DNA of 12,589 nt from VMCP01 sp965659745 (GCA_965659745.1 CBFHXF010000052.1:1-12589); one strand, 5' to 3'. Counted from the stretch's first letter, positions 1-7,729 are shown. The notes: generated by a model not told the origin, from the sequence alone. Made by a program: numbers and translations.

Positions 1-1
1 C

Positions 2-1180
2 ATTGCCTTTTGGTACCTCCAACTTTTTGTCTTTTGGGAAGTCAGTTACGTCGGTGGTTTCACCGAAGAATGGGGCTTGATGTTGCTATTATCGGCCTGG
101 CTCTGGTTCGATGCGGGCACCCATCGAAGTACCTTAATATTGTCGGGATTGTTATTTGGTGCCGCCATTTTCATCAAAGAACCCTTCGCTCTGTTCTATC
201 CCGCGTTCTTACTGAGCGGCAGCTACCGTTCGCTTTGGCTTCCCCCGAAAAGAAATATATGGCACGTATGCGTTTCCTTACCTTGGCTCATTTTCGCCGG
301 AATTTACCTCCTAACGGGTCGCTTACATTTTGTAGTAGAGTACCTTCAGGGGGCTTTTTTGTACTCGGGGGAAGGAAAATCAGGCCTGGAATCCTTTTAC
401 GAACGATTTGACTTGCTGAAACAATATTGGAACCCTTATTTAATCGAAAATGAATCCTATTTCGTTTGGGGCTTGGGGATCGCATTACTGCGCTTTTTAT
501 GGCTCATGTACCGCCGTTACCGCTTTCAAGAAATGCATGCAAACGGGGCATGGTTTGCCGCTTGGATACCGGCAACCCTTGCCGCCGCTGTCTTTTTATC
601 GCTCGGTGCGCATTCGTATTTGCATTACGGAATACCCTTATTGGCGGTGTTGGCGCTGGGAGCGGTTCTGTTGGTTTGGGATATGGGCAGCTGGATTTCC
701 GGACCTGTTTGGAAGCCGTTCCGGTACGCAGCATTTGTATGGATAATAGGCGTTTCCATGTGGCAATATGGGCATCAAAATCGCGAAAATAAAGAACTCA
801 TGAAGGGCGCAAAATGGGAGCGAGAAATCCTTTTGTCGAAATTAAAAACGGGCGAAAATGTGTACTTCGACACCGAGAATATGGGCCGTTTCTATTTTTA
901 CAGTCAGTCGCAGTATGTCTCGCGCTATCCCGTGCCTTACTATACGTATTTCTATTATCCGCCCAACAATCACCGAAGCGATGTGGTGGCACATAGAGTG
1001 CGATTCAAGGAAGATTTCTTGCGTACAAAACCAAGCTACATTATTTCAGAATCGGCAACGGATTCGGCCCAAGTGTTCCGTTTTACTCAATTGATGCAGG
1101 AGCTTAATGAAAACTACGCAGTAGTAGATTCCTTTTCAAGTCGCAAACGATACCTATATATAAGGAAGCGCAATCAGTGA
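2..1180 (+). CDS. GT-C/GT39-like membrane glycosyltransferase, 3' part (cut by window edge)
   Basis: The frame is already open at base 2, and the reading before the first internal starts (TTG 77, ATG 80) is plausible membrane protein, so the true start lies left of the window. About 392 residues are visible, ending in TGA at 1178-1180. At least six hydrophobic segments alternate with short loops. A tract reading FIKEPFALFYPAF follows the second, and an HSYLHYGIPLL segment lies in a later helix. A soluble tail of roughly 120 residues, rich in Tyr and Phe (for example TYFYYPP), closes the protein. This layout matches the C-terminal part of polytopic GT-C enzymes of the dolichyl-phosphate-mannose/ArnT/RgtA type, which move a sugar from a polyprenyl-phosphate donor at the outer face of the inner membrane. 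The catalytic acidic loop of that family lies near the N-terminus and is out of view, so donor, acceptor and activity are inferred. The stop overlaps the next start by 4 nt. Confidence 0.7.
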   Translation: MAFWYLQLFVFWEVSYVGGFTEEWGLMLLLSAWLWFDAGTHRSTLILSGLLFGAAIFIKEPFALFYPAFLLSGSYRSLWLPPKRNIWHVCVSLPWLIFAGIYLLTGRLHFVVEYLQGAFLYSGEGKSGLESFYERFDLLKQYWNPYLIENESYFVWGLGIALLRFLWLMYRRYRFQEMHANGAWFAAWIPATLAAAVFLSLGAHSYLHYGIPLLAVLALGAVLLVWDMGSWISGPVWKPFRYAAFVWIIGVSMWQYGHQNRENKELMKGAKWEREILLSKLKTGENVYFDTENMGRFYFYSQSQYVSRYPVPYYTYFYYPPNNHRSDVVAHRVRFKEDFLRTKPSYIISESATDSAQVFRFTQLMQELNENYAVVDSFSSRKRYLYIRKRNQ

Positions 1181-1743
1181 GTATTTATAAGTACATATCG
1201 GTAATTTATCCGCTTATCGACCGTTGGGCGATGCCTTCAAAAACCGAGTTAACCACTCAAATTCAAGCTCAAAAACCAGGCCGCTTACTCGATATTGGTT
1301 GCGGAACCGCCGCCATTTGGCCGCAATGGGCTCAACACGACCGCTGGGGCATCGACAATTCGCCGCACATGTTACAACGTTCGCTTTCGGAGGAAATCAA
1401 AGAACGGCTTATACATGCCGATGCTCAAAAGCTGCCCTTTGACGAGGCCGAATTCGATATCGTGGTGCTGTCTCACGTATTAAGCACGGTTACGGACATT
1501 CCTGCTGTGATGTCGGAAGTACATCGGGTACTCAAACCCGATGGTATTTGCTATATCCAAAACCACGATTCTCGGGGTTGGAAATATTTTGATCGATTGA
1601 TACAACCTGTAGCGCGTTGCTTGGGCGTAAGAGTGCCCTTTTACCTATTGTCCCATTTGGATGAAACTAAATGGCAGATTGAGAATGAAAGAAAAATAGG
1701 TCGTTTTTACTACTTCAAATTGATAACTTTGCGCAAGCGTTGA
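1177..1743 (+). CDS. Class I SAM-dependent methyltransferase (Methyltransf_11-like)
   Basis: This 188-residue protein has the Rossmann-type SAM-binding fold. Motif I is LLDIGCGT (residues 37-44), an acidic residue ends the second strand (GID, D60), and HADAQKLPF (D82) is the adenine-contact region. DIVVLSHVLS and HRVLKPDGICYI form motif IV and the post-motif. No membrane segment is seen. The start is GTG at 1177, overlapping the upstream stop as GTGA. An AAGGAAG stretch at 1162-1168, 8 nt before it, would fit a ribosome site, which is unusual for Bacteroidota. The tail after the methylation fold (NHDSRGWKYFDRLIQPVARCLG and following) reminds me of bacterial phosphatidylethanolamine N-methyltransferases (PmtA type), which also have an NH-containing stretch and an LG-x-R-x-x-F segment. 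That comparison is from memory and weak. Other possible substrates are quinones, sugars or small metabolites. The methyltransferase class is secure; the substrate is not. Confidence 0.85.
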   Translation: MSIYKYISVIYPLIDRWAMPSKTELTTQIQAQKPGRLLDIGCGTAAIWPQWAQHDRWGIDNSPHMLQRSLSEEIKERLIHADAQKLPFDEAEFDIVVLSHVLSTVTDIPAVMSEVHRVLKPDGICYIQNHDSRGWKYFDRLIQPVARCLGVRVPFYLLSHLDETKWQIENERKIGRFYYFKLITLRKR

Positions 1744-2243
1744 GAATAAAATACTTCATTATTGCCCTTGCTTTATTACTAAGTTTATTCGTTTATCTTT
1801 TTTTTAGAACGGAACAAACGGTAGTAAATTACCTGTTCATAAAAATATGGGGAGGCCAACCTTTTTATCAGTCCCGAGCATGGGTAACCTCGCATGTAAA
1901 TCTTTCGAACTTCCAAACGTATTCGCTACCTGAGGCTTTGTGGATTTTAGCGATTACCCTGCTTTCAAAACGTTACATGATTCAGTTTGGGAAGATCCAA
2001 ATTTCTTTGTGGTATTTGCCATTATTATTGGCTTTTGGTTTCGAATTTTTTCAATGGATGCATTGGTCTAACGGAAGTGCGGACCTCAATGATTTATGGG
2101 GGGCAGGGCTGTTTTGGGCCCTGGGTATGACGGTATTCCCAGAGAAGGAGCCCAAAATTTCTTTGTTTCAATCATTTAATATTCATGCACTATTATGCAC
2201 GGGAGCGTACGCCGTTGTATATTTGGCGCACGTAATCAATTAA
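1740..2243 (+). CDS. Small VanZ-like integral membrane protein
   Basis: This 167-residue, strongly hydrophobic protein has about four to five membrane segments (roughly residues 5-22, 64-76, 88-104, 118-132 and 150-165). The helix-loop FEFFQWMHWSNGSADLNDL (E102, Q105, G112, D115, D118) resembles the conserved E-x-x-Q ... G-x-x-D-x-x-D pattern of VanZ-like proteins, a family named after a teicoplanin-resistance accessory protein and mostly of unknown biochemical role. A second local mark is SLPEALWILA (62-71), a pattern I recall in unannotated Bacteroidota membrane proteins. The proposed start is TTG 1740, overlapping the methyltransferase stop as TTGA. The next in-frame Met is M80, which would remove the first membrane helix, so the TTG is preferred. 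It ends 3 nt before the K+ channel gene, so it is almost surely co-expressed with it. The function is unknown; the VanZ link is a motif-level guess. Confidence 0.7.
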   Translation: MRIKYFIIALALLLSLFVYLFFRTEQTVVNYLFIKIWGGQPFYQSRAWVTSHVNLSNFQTYSLPEALWILAITLLSKRYMIQFGKIQISLWYLPLLLAFGFEFFQWMHWSNGSADLNDLWGAGLFWALGMTVFPEKEPKISLFQSFNIHALLCTGAYAVVYLAHVIN

Positions 2244-2246
2244 TCA

Positions 2247-4031
2247 ATGCCGATTGCCCCCAAAATTTCCATCGAAAAACCCTTTAAAGTTTTGCGTTAT
2301 GTGCAATTGGCACTTTCTTTCTGGGGCTTAGTCTACTTTATTCAACACGGTGCGTTTATCCCCGAAGTGGAGACCAATGTGCACAGTGAAATTAATTTTT
2401 ACAGAGGATTGATGACCCTGCATTTCTTTTTTGGATTGCATGCATTCTCTCTCTTGTGGCAAAAAAAATATTCATGGAAGCGTTGGACCAAAGAAATTTC
2501 TTGGCGGCTGTTCCAGTTGTATTTAATTGTATTGCCGCATTGGGGTGTTGTGGAATGGTTCTCTACCGATTATGTTTTTATATTCGGCTATGTTTTCCTC
2601 GTGAAACTATCGGTGGTGATGGCGTTTATTGCCGACTTGTCGGTAATTGACTTGCATTATACCCGGCGGAATTTACCGCCTCCAGTGATCTTCACGTTAA
2701 GTTTTAGTTTGATATTCTTCATTGGCGCTTTTTTGTTGATGGCACCTCGATCCACCTATGAAGGAATATCATTCATCGATGCCCTTTTTACTTCTGTCAG
2801 CGCCGTTTGTGTAACCGGTTTGGTGGTGGTAGATACGGGAACGCATTTTACGGTTTTCGGACAGTCGGTTATCATGGCACTCATTCAAATTGGGGGCTTG
2901 GGAATCCTCACTTTTGCGAGTTATTTTTCGTATTTATTCAAAGGCGGAGCCTCCTACGAAAATCAGCTAGCCCTAAGCGATATCAATTCGTCTAATAAAA
3001 TTTCAGAAGTATTTAGAACCCTGCGATACATATTAGGTATCACCGTTGTGGTGGAATTACTCTCGGCGGTTGCCATTTATTTCTCTGTGAATCCCGCCGA
3101 TTTCAGCACTTGGAATCAACGCCTATTTTTCGCTTCATTTCATGCCGTTTCGGCCTTTTGCAATGCCGGTTTTTCTACATTATCGGGCAGTGTTTATACA
3201 GGTTCTTTCGCCTTTAATTATGGATTCCAATTGATATTAATTGCCACTTTTGTATTTGGGGGCTTGGGATTTCCAATCGTTTCAAATGTAGTGGAGTATT
3301 TAAAGTATTGGATTCGTAAAACCATTACCGCACGCGATAAAGGTCGTTACCGCCCTTGGGTTTTTAATATCAACTCACGCATCAATATCATTACAGCTCT
3401 GGCCTTGATTTTTATTGGAACCTTAATGTTCTATCGCTTGGAAGCCCAAAATACACTCGCCGCACATGAAGGATGGGGTAAATGGGTGGTGGCCCTTTTT
3501 GAAGCCACAACACCCCGAACGGCCGGGTTCAATAATATTGATATGGCCCAGCTTACCCTCCCCGCAGTGATGTTAACCATGGGACTGATGTGGATCGGGG
3601 CTTCCCCCGCAGGAACGGGTGGTGGTATCAAGACCAGCACGCTTGCCCTGATGATATTGAATGTATTCAGTATGGCAAAAGGGAAGGATCGTATCGAGAT
3701 TTACCGACGGGAAATTTCTAATAATTCCGTACGCCGTGCCTTTGCTGTGGTGTATTTATCGCTTCTCATTATTTTCTTGGGAATTTTGAGCATTACCATA
3801 CTCGAGCCACAACTGCCTACCCGCGACGTGGCATTTGAGGTGGTTTCCGCTTTTGGAACCGCGGGATTGAGCTTGGGAATTACAGCCGCATTGGGTTACA
3901 AAGCCAAAATTGTGATTATGGCCATAATGTTTGTCGGACGTGTAGGTATGCTTACTCTTTTGATAGCCTTTATCAAAAAAACCAAAGAAAAGAGCTACCG
4001 GTATCCTAAAGAAGACATTAATATTAACTAA
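2247..4031 (+). CDS. trkH: TrkH/KtrB-type K+ uptake channel subunit
   Basis: This is the membrane pore of a Trk/Ktr potassium uptake system (594 residues). The four pore loops of the superfamily are all visible with their filter glycines: AVCVTGL (G191), AFCNAGF (G308), PRTAGFNN (G427) and AFGTAGL (G540). The IQIGGLGILTFASY segment after the first loop is also typical. The third loop is followed by SPAGTGGGIKTSTLA, corresponding to the intramembrane gating loop of KtrB/TrkH. Compared with the usual length of about 450-490 residues, there is an extra N-terminal part of roughly 140 residues with about four hydrophobic segments before the first canonical M1-P-M2 unit. ATG 2247 is 3 nt after the upstream stop. 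The RCK partner follows 20 nt downstream, giving a complete two-component transporter. The family assignment is firm; Trk versus Ktr naming and any Na+ dependence cannot be settled from sequence alone. Confidence 0.95.
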   Translation: MPIAPKISIEKPFKVLRYVQLALSFWGLVYFIQHGAFIPEVETNVHSEINFYRGLMTLHFFFGLHAFSLLWQKKYSWKRWTKEISWRLFQLYLIVLPHWGVVEWFSTDYVFIFGYVFLVKLSVVMAFIADLSVIDLHYTRRNLPPPVIFTLSFSLIFFIGAFLLMAPRSTYEGISFIDALFTSVSAVCVTGLVVVDTGTHFTVFGQSVIMALIQIGGLGILTFASYFSYLFKGGASYENQLALSDINSSNKISEVFRTLRYILGITVVVELLSAVAIYFSVNPADFSTWNQRLFFASFHAVSAFCNAGFSTLSGSVYTGSFAFNYGFQLILIATFVFGGLGFPIVSNVVEYLKYWIRKTITARDKGRYRPWVFNINSRINIITALALIFIGTLMFYRLEAQNTLAAHEGWGKWVVALFEATTPRTAGFNNIDMAQLTLPAVMLTMGLMWIGASPAGTGGGIKTSTLALMILNVFSMAKGKDRIEIYRREISNNSVRRAFAVVYLSLLIIFLGILSITILEPQLPTRDVAFEVVSAFGTAGLSLGITAALGYKAKIVIMAIMFVGRVGMLTLLIAFIKKTKEKSYRYPKEDININ

Positions 4032-4051
4032 GATTGTAAACGATTTATAGC

Positions 4052-4735
4052 ATGAAATACATCATCATCGGTTTGGGAAACTTCGGCGCTCCATTGGGCG
4101 AAAAACTTACGGCCCTCGGCAACGAAGTAATAGGCATCGATACCAGTATGTCGAAAGTGGAAAACCTAAAAGAAAAACTTTCACATACCATCTGCATGGA
4201 TGCTACCGATGAATTTACCATGCGCGGACTTCCATGGAAAGAAACGGACGTTTCTATCGTGGCTATCGGAGAAGATAAGGGAGCCAATATCATGGTTACA
4301 GCTATGTTGAAAAACATGCAGGTAAACCGATTGATAAGCCGTGCCATCGATCCCTTGCACGAAAAAGTATTGCAAGCCATTGGGGTAGATGAAATTGTGC
4401 ACCCCGAAGAAGAAACCGCCGAACGCTGGTCTAAAAAATTGTGCCTTAACGATGTAATCGACTCATTCGAACTTAACGAAGAATATTCACTCATAGAAGT
4501 GCGTGTACCTGCTAAATTTGTAGGCCGCACCCTAGGGAGCATTGATTGGAAAGGCAAATACAATTTACTTGTACTCACCATTATCAAAAAGAACGAAGTC
4601 AAAAGTTTGTTAGGCAAAACCAAAACCGTATCGGAAATTCAAGGGGTGGCCTCAGACGATTGGATGCTTCAAGAAAACGATATTTTGGTATTGTACGGGA
4701 ATAACACCGATTTATCGGCATTCGCACGGAAATAA
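4052..4735 (+). CDS. trkA: TrkA/KtrA-type K+ channel regulatory (RCK) subunit
   Basis: This 227-residue soluble protein is the cytoplasmic gating partner of the upstream channel. Residues 1-135 form an RCK_N Rossmann domain: IIGLGNFG (G7, G9, G12) is the GxGxxG dinucleotide motif, and EVIGID (D30) ends the second strand with an acidic residue, which favours NAD(H) or ATP/ADP binding as in KtrA. HTICMDATDEFTMRGL is the usual following strand-helix. Residues of about 140-227 fit an RCK_C (TrkA_C) ligand-binding domain, with EYSLIEVRVPAKFVGRTLG and ENDILVLYGNN. A single RCK_N/RCK_C pair at about 220 residues is the KtrA-like form; E. coli TrkA is a double-length duplication. The ATG at 4052 gives the expected N-terminus directly before the first beta strand. 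It is the last gene of the plus-strand block and converges on the DUF2490 gene. A 192-residue open frame on the opposite strand is only its shadow. Confidence 0.95.
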   Translation: MKYIIIGLGNFGAPLGEKLTALGNEVIGIDTSMSKVENLKEKLSHTICMDATDEFTMRGLPWKETDVSIVAIGEDKGANIMVTAMLKNMQVNRLISRAIDPLHEKVLQAIGVDEIVHPEEETAERWSKKLCLNDVIDSFELNEEYSLIEVRVPAKFVGRTLGSIDWKGKYNLLVLTIIKKNEVKSLLGKTKTVSEIQGVASDDWMLQENDILVLYGNNTDLSAFARK

Positions 4736-4815
4736 TATCCATTTACCATCCGGTATTATGGGTTAACACGTGCCTTTCAACCGTTTAACGTGTGTTTGAG
4801 ATTACGTTTTTATAC

Positions 4816-5622
4816 CTAAAATTCAGGTAGTTCAGGCAATTGTTTATATGGCTTAATAGACTTAGATAAGTCTAAACTGTGGTAAAAGCTGATGCGCGGA
4901 ATATGTCGGTTTTCGTATTTGTAAGGACTTCCGGCATGGCGGAACGTCCACATATAACCGGCTTGCAATTGTATGTTTTCATTAACCACATACCCAAGGC
5001 CTAAGAATAAACGATTGTCTTCGAAGTAGTTGAATTTGATGCTCGGTCCGGCTTGGATGAAAATTTCATCATAAATTGAAGCAAAGTAGGTACCGGGTGT
5101 TAAATGGTGGTTGTTCAATGGAATGTAAGTTGAGAATTTATAACGGAACCGGTGGGTAAGTTCAAAAGGAGACCCCACTGAATATTTCCGAGCCCAGCGT
5201 TGTTCGAATCGCAATTGGTGATAAATTTTGGAACGTTCTAAATGCTGAACGAACAAAAACTGCTCCCAAAAGCGATATTGCATCACTACTTTATCGATGT
5301 TAGGGGCATCTTGGTTTGGGGCCCAATATATAGGGGTAACAATGCCTCCCGTTATTTCAAATTCATCGCTGTGTCTGTAAGTGGCTCCAAATCGTAAATA
5401 AATTTGAGCCATATCCTTAACAAATTGGTTGCGTCTGCGGTAGTGGTATTCTCCATAATAAAACCAATTGTCGCTGATTTTGTACTTGGTATAAGTGCCT
5501 AACCAGAGTCCGGAGGTATTCTCCAAGCTTTTTTCTGGCGACACATTTTGTGAAGCTACATTTGTGAACATTGCGACGAAACATATCGCAAAAACGATGA
5601 TTTTACGACGAGCGACTACCAT
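4816..5622 (-). CDS. DUF2490 outer-membrane beta-barrel protein
   Basis: From the ATG at 5622 the product has 268 residues. A signal peptide is evident: ARRK, then the hydrophobic IIVFAICFVAMF, then NVASQ just before the mature part. The rest shows alternating strand patterns with many aromatic and basic residues. Marks typical of DUF2490 are GLWLGTYTKYKISDNW, EYHYRRRNQF, a central QLRFEQRW followed by THRFRYKFSTYIPL, a YDEIFI stretch and EDNRLFLGLGY. DUF2490 members are thought to be outer-membrane barrels of unknown role. The protein ends SLDL then a short polar tail, without a C-terminal Phe. A TTG at 5640 would add six residues before the ATG; I prefer the ATG because it gives a standard signal peptide. 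Its start overlaps the stop of the upstream 658-residue gene by 7 nt, implying coupled translation. No enzymatic motif is seen. Confidence 0.85.
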   Translation of the reverse strand: MVVARRKIIVFAICFVAMFTNVASQNVSPEKSLENTSGLWLGTYTKYKISDNWFYYGEYHYRRRNQFVKDMAQIYLRFGATYRHSDEFEITGGIVTPIYWAPNQDAPNIDKVVMQYRFWEQFLFVQHLERSKIYHQLRFEQRWARKYSVGSPFELTHRFRYKFSTYIPLNNHHLTPGTYFASIYDEIFIQAGPSIKFNYFEDNRLFLGLGYVVNENIQLQAGYMWTFRHAGSPYKYENRHIPRISFYHSLDLSKSIKPYKQLPELPEF

Positions 5623-7592
5623 AAATACAGCGATTCCCAAATGGCCCTCCTTTCGGCGTGATTTTTAGCTTTCATTAATTTACGTTCGAAGGCATTGGTT
5701 TGTCTATCGCGTACCCCTAAAAACGATTGGAATATGCGTCTTAAGGATTGGGTAGATTCCAAGCGCTGAGAAAGAGGTAGATTTTGTTGAAGGGCAATTT
5801 CTGCTCGTGTGTAGGATACCAATTGCTCGTAAAACCGCTTTTTAGTGCGAACCTTCAAACGTTCAAAGGTGAAGGCATCTATACGCTGCTCGGTGTAAAA
5901 CGTATCGATAAATCGCCACAGCTTGTTCAGCTGAATACTTCGATACCGCAGTTGGTCTAATCGTTTCAAATCCGATAAAAGACTGTCACCCATGGATTGT
6001 TCTTTTTGTATTTCGGCCTCGCTCAGAAAGCTTTGGTACCGCCGTTCAAAGGCTTCCCCCAAGAAAAGAGTGGAGACGTCTTTTAGGTAGCCATAAAAGG
6101 GTCCATAAGGCAGTGTGTCGACGATGCAAGTGCGTACGAGTGAATCGTGTGTGCTCTGGATTTGGGCGCTTAACTGCAACATGAATTTTGATAATTCGTA
6201 GCGCTTTTGGATGGCAATTAAACTATCGAGCCAGAAGTTGGCCGTATCGATTCGACTTTGTGTATTTTCGACCAAATACGTCATGAAGTTTTTTCCCTTT
6301 GAGGGATATTCAATTAGCTCGAATCCTTTCTTGTAATGCAGGGTATCAGCGTGTAGTAAATCTTGGGCGAATTTGAAAAGCTGACCTTCGCGGTTGTAAT
6401 AAACCAAGCGGCCGGTTTCCATGATTTCGCGCCAAGTTTGGGTATAATTCAGGCGGTTTTCTTGAATTTGGAGCCATAATCGCAGTTTATTACTGAGCGC
6501 TTGCTGCTGCGGATAGCGTTCTACTAAAGATAAGGTGTCGCGTACATGGTTTAAAACGAGTTCCCAATTTTGGCGCAATTCTAAGCATTTGGAAAGTTGC
6601 AATTCTTCCTCTCCGCTTAAAGGATAAATGCATCTGTTGGTGCCAAAGGCAAGTCCCATTTCCGATTTCCAGTTAGGTAAAAAGGCAGAAATTCGTTCGT
6701 GAATGTATTCCAAAGCGACTAAGCCATTTTTTTGAATTTGCACCCATGGACTTTGTTTGGGATAGCCATCGCTGAAGGTCAAGCTCATGGGATAGTGCAC
6801 CAAATCGCCGGTTTTATCGCGACTTTTTAAGGCATCTAAACAACGGGTGCTCAATGGGAACATCCACTGTTGGGTATCTGTTTTTGTGTATGTTTCTAGT
6901 GAAATTAACACCCCTTTTTCATATAAGCGATGCTCGGTTACACTATCGCTGTAATTCCAAGTCCAATCGCCCACCATCATGCCCTCTGCAAATTGGCCGC
7001 TTAGTTTAATGTGTTCGCGTTTGTTCTCATACGCTATGGGGCCGTTTAACCAACCGTTTTCGAATTTGTAATTCAAAGTTTCGATAAGCTGCTTATTTTC
7101 AGTGGGATTTTCGATTACCTCATAAGACCAATCGCCATTTCTAACCCCTTTCCGCCAATTCCCTTTGTGAGATTTAAGAACGGTATTGATGCGGTATTTA
7201 AGTCCGCTCACCTGCAAGTCCTCAATTTTCAGAGCTGTTGTTTGCTCCGTGTAGGTCCATTCTCCATTTTCAAGGCCATCTGCGTAATATCCTATTTCAA
7301 TGTAATTGCGATTTTCCCAATTGGGAGCCGTCTTTTTATGCTGCGATTGAAAGCGGTATGGACCGTTCCACATTTTTTTCTCGGGAACGAATTTTCTATT
7401 GGCAACCGGCATGGGATCCGATAGACTGATGCTCACAATGCCGGTATCTCCATTATATCCAATAAATTGATTGTCGTTATAAACGTATTGAGCCTTTATT
7501 GTAGGACTTAAAAGAAATAAAATTGCCGAAAAAACCGACAAGATTATGGGTGGGTAACAATTAAAAATAAAAAGTGTAGTCGAGGAGCGCAA
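5616..7592 (-). CDS. Secreted protein with N-terminal MORN/YwqK-like repeats and long helical C-terminal part, function unknown
   Basis: This 658-residue product starts at TTG 7590-7592; no ATG occurs before residue 61 and a stop lies three codons upstream. Residues 12-34 form a signal peptide (IILSVFSAILFLLSP, then TIKA before Q35), so it is exported. Residues of about 100-215 carry at least four degenerate copies of a G-x-[YFW]-x-x-G-x-x-[NV]-G-[ED]-W-x-[YW] unit: GYYADGLENGEWTY (101-114), GNWRKGVRNGDWSY (144-157), YKFENGWLNGPIAY (175-188) and GQFAEGMMVGDWTW (199-212). These resemble the MORN-like repeats of YwqK-family proteins, a repeat type common in exported Bacteroidota proteins. Residues of about 216-658 are charged and probably helical, rich in Leu, Gln and Arg, with no catalytic motif that I recognise, ending in WESLYLW. 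The stop overlaps the DUF2490 gene start by 7 nt, suggesting a shared task at the envelope. It may be lineage-specific. The repeat call is moderate; the function is unknown. Confidence 0.75.
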   Translation of the reverse strand: MRSSTTLFIFNCYPPIILSVFSAILFLLSPTIKAQYVYNDNQFIGYNGDTGIVSISLSDPMPVANRKFVPEKKMWNGPYRFQSQHKKTAPNWENRNYIEIGYYADGLENGEWTYTEQTTALKIEDLQVSGLKYRINTVLKSHKGNWRKGVRNGDWSYEVIENPTENKQLIETLNYKFENGWLNGPIAYENKREHIKLSGQFAEGMMVGDWTWNYSDSVTEHRLYEKGVLISLETYTKTDTQQWMFPLSTRCLDALKSRDKTGDLVHYPMSLTFSDGYPKQSPWVQIQKNGLVALEYIHERISAFLPNWKSEMGLAFGTNRCIYPLSGEEELQLSKCLELRQNWELVLNHVRDTLSLVERYPQQQALSNKLRLWLQIQENRLNYTQTWREIMETGRLVYYNREGQLFKFAQDLLHADTLHYKKGFELIEYPSKGKNFMTYLVENTQSRIDTANFWLDSLIAIQKRYELSKFMLQLSAQIQSTHDSLVRTCIVDTLPYGPFYGYLKDVSTLFLGEAFERRYQSFLSEAEIQKEQSMGDSLLSDLKRLDQLRYRSIQLNKLWRFIDTFYTEQRIDAFTFERLKVRTKKRFYEQLVSYTRAEIALQQNLPLSQRLESTQSLRRIFQSFLGVRDRQTNAFERKLMKAKNHAERRAIWESLYLW

Positions 7593-7729
7593 ATCTAATT
7601 AGTTTAAGAAAAATTCAAAAGTAGGAATATTTTCAAGAAACCCGGGTAATTATACTGTTAAATTGTAAGAAATCAATCCTTCCAATGTTTGTAACCAGAG
7701 CAATTAAATTGCACAGGTTAAAATCGATT
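7593..7729. other. Intergenic region between cydB and the 658-residue gene
   Basis: This 137-bp AT-rich stretch holds a -7 promoter box for the minus strand (7616-7623), a 16-nt word that recurs at 12522-12537 (here 7660-7675), and two small palindromes (7700-7712; 7719-7732, the second including the cydB stop). I see no small reading frame such as cydX and no classical hairpin plus T-run terminator after cydB. Confidence 0.6.
7616..7623 (-). promoter_or_regulatory. Bacteroidota -7 box (TACTTTTG) before the 658-residue gene
   Basis: On the minus strand this octamer fits TAnnTTTG, the -7 element read by the Bacteroidota primary sigma factor. It ends 23 nt before the TTG start at 7592, the same distance as the box in front of cydA. 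I find no good TTG -33 element at the usual spacing, so the call rests on the -7 box and its position. Confidence 0.4.

Noticed and set aside
10..411. A 133-residue plus-strand frame at the left edge
   Set aside because: It overlaps the glycosyltransferase frame, which is open from base 2 and has proper membrane-protein composition; the other is rich in Arg and Cys and looks like noise.
4045..4623. A 192-residue open frame on the minus strand opposite trkA
   Set aside because: The plus frame is a textbook RCK protein with conserved motifs; the opposite frame is Ser/Met-rich, low in family character, and a shadow.
4766..4793. Inverted repeat ACACGT...ACGTGT between the convergent trkA and DUF2490 genes, considered as a bidirectional terminator
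   Set aside because: Only 6 bp of stem with a 16-nt loop and no adjacent T-run on either strand. The 80-bp gap otherwise shows nothing clear.
5623..5640. TTG 5640 as the start of the DUF2490 protein
   Set aside because: The ATG at 5622 gives a conventional signal peptide and a short 7-nt overlap with the upstream gene; the TTG adds only six residues without benefit.
7593..7729. Search for a small cydX-like gene after cydB
   Set aside because: No short frame with a start and a single membrane helix is visible on the minus strand.
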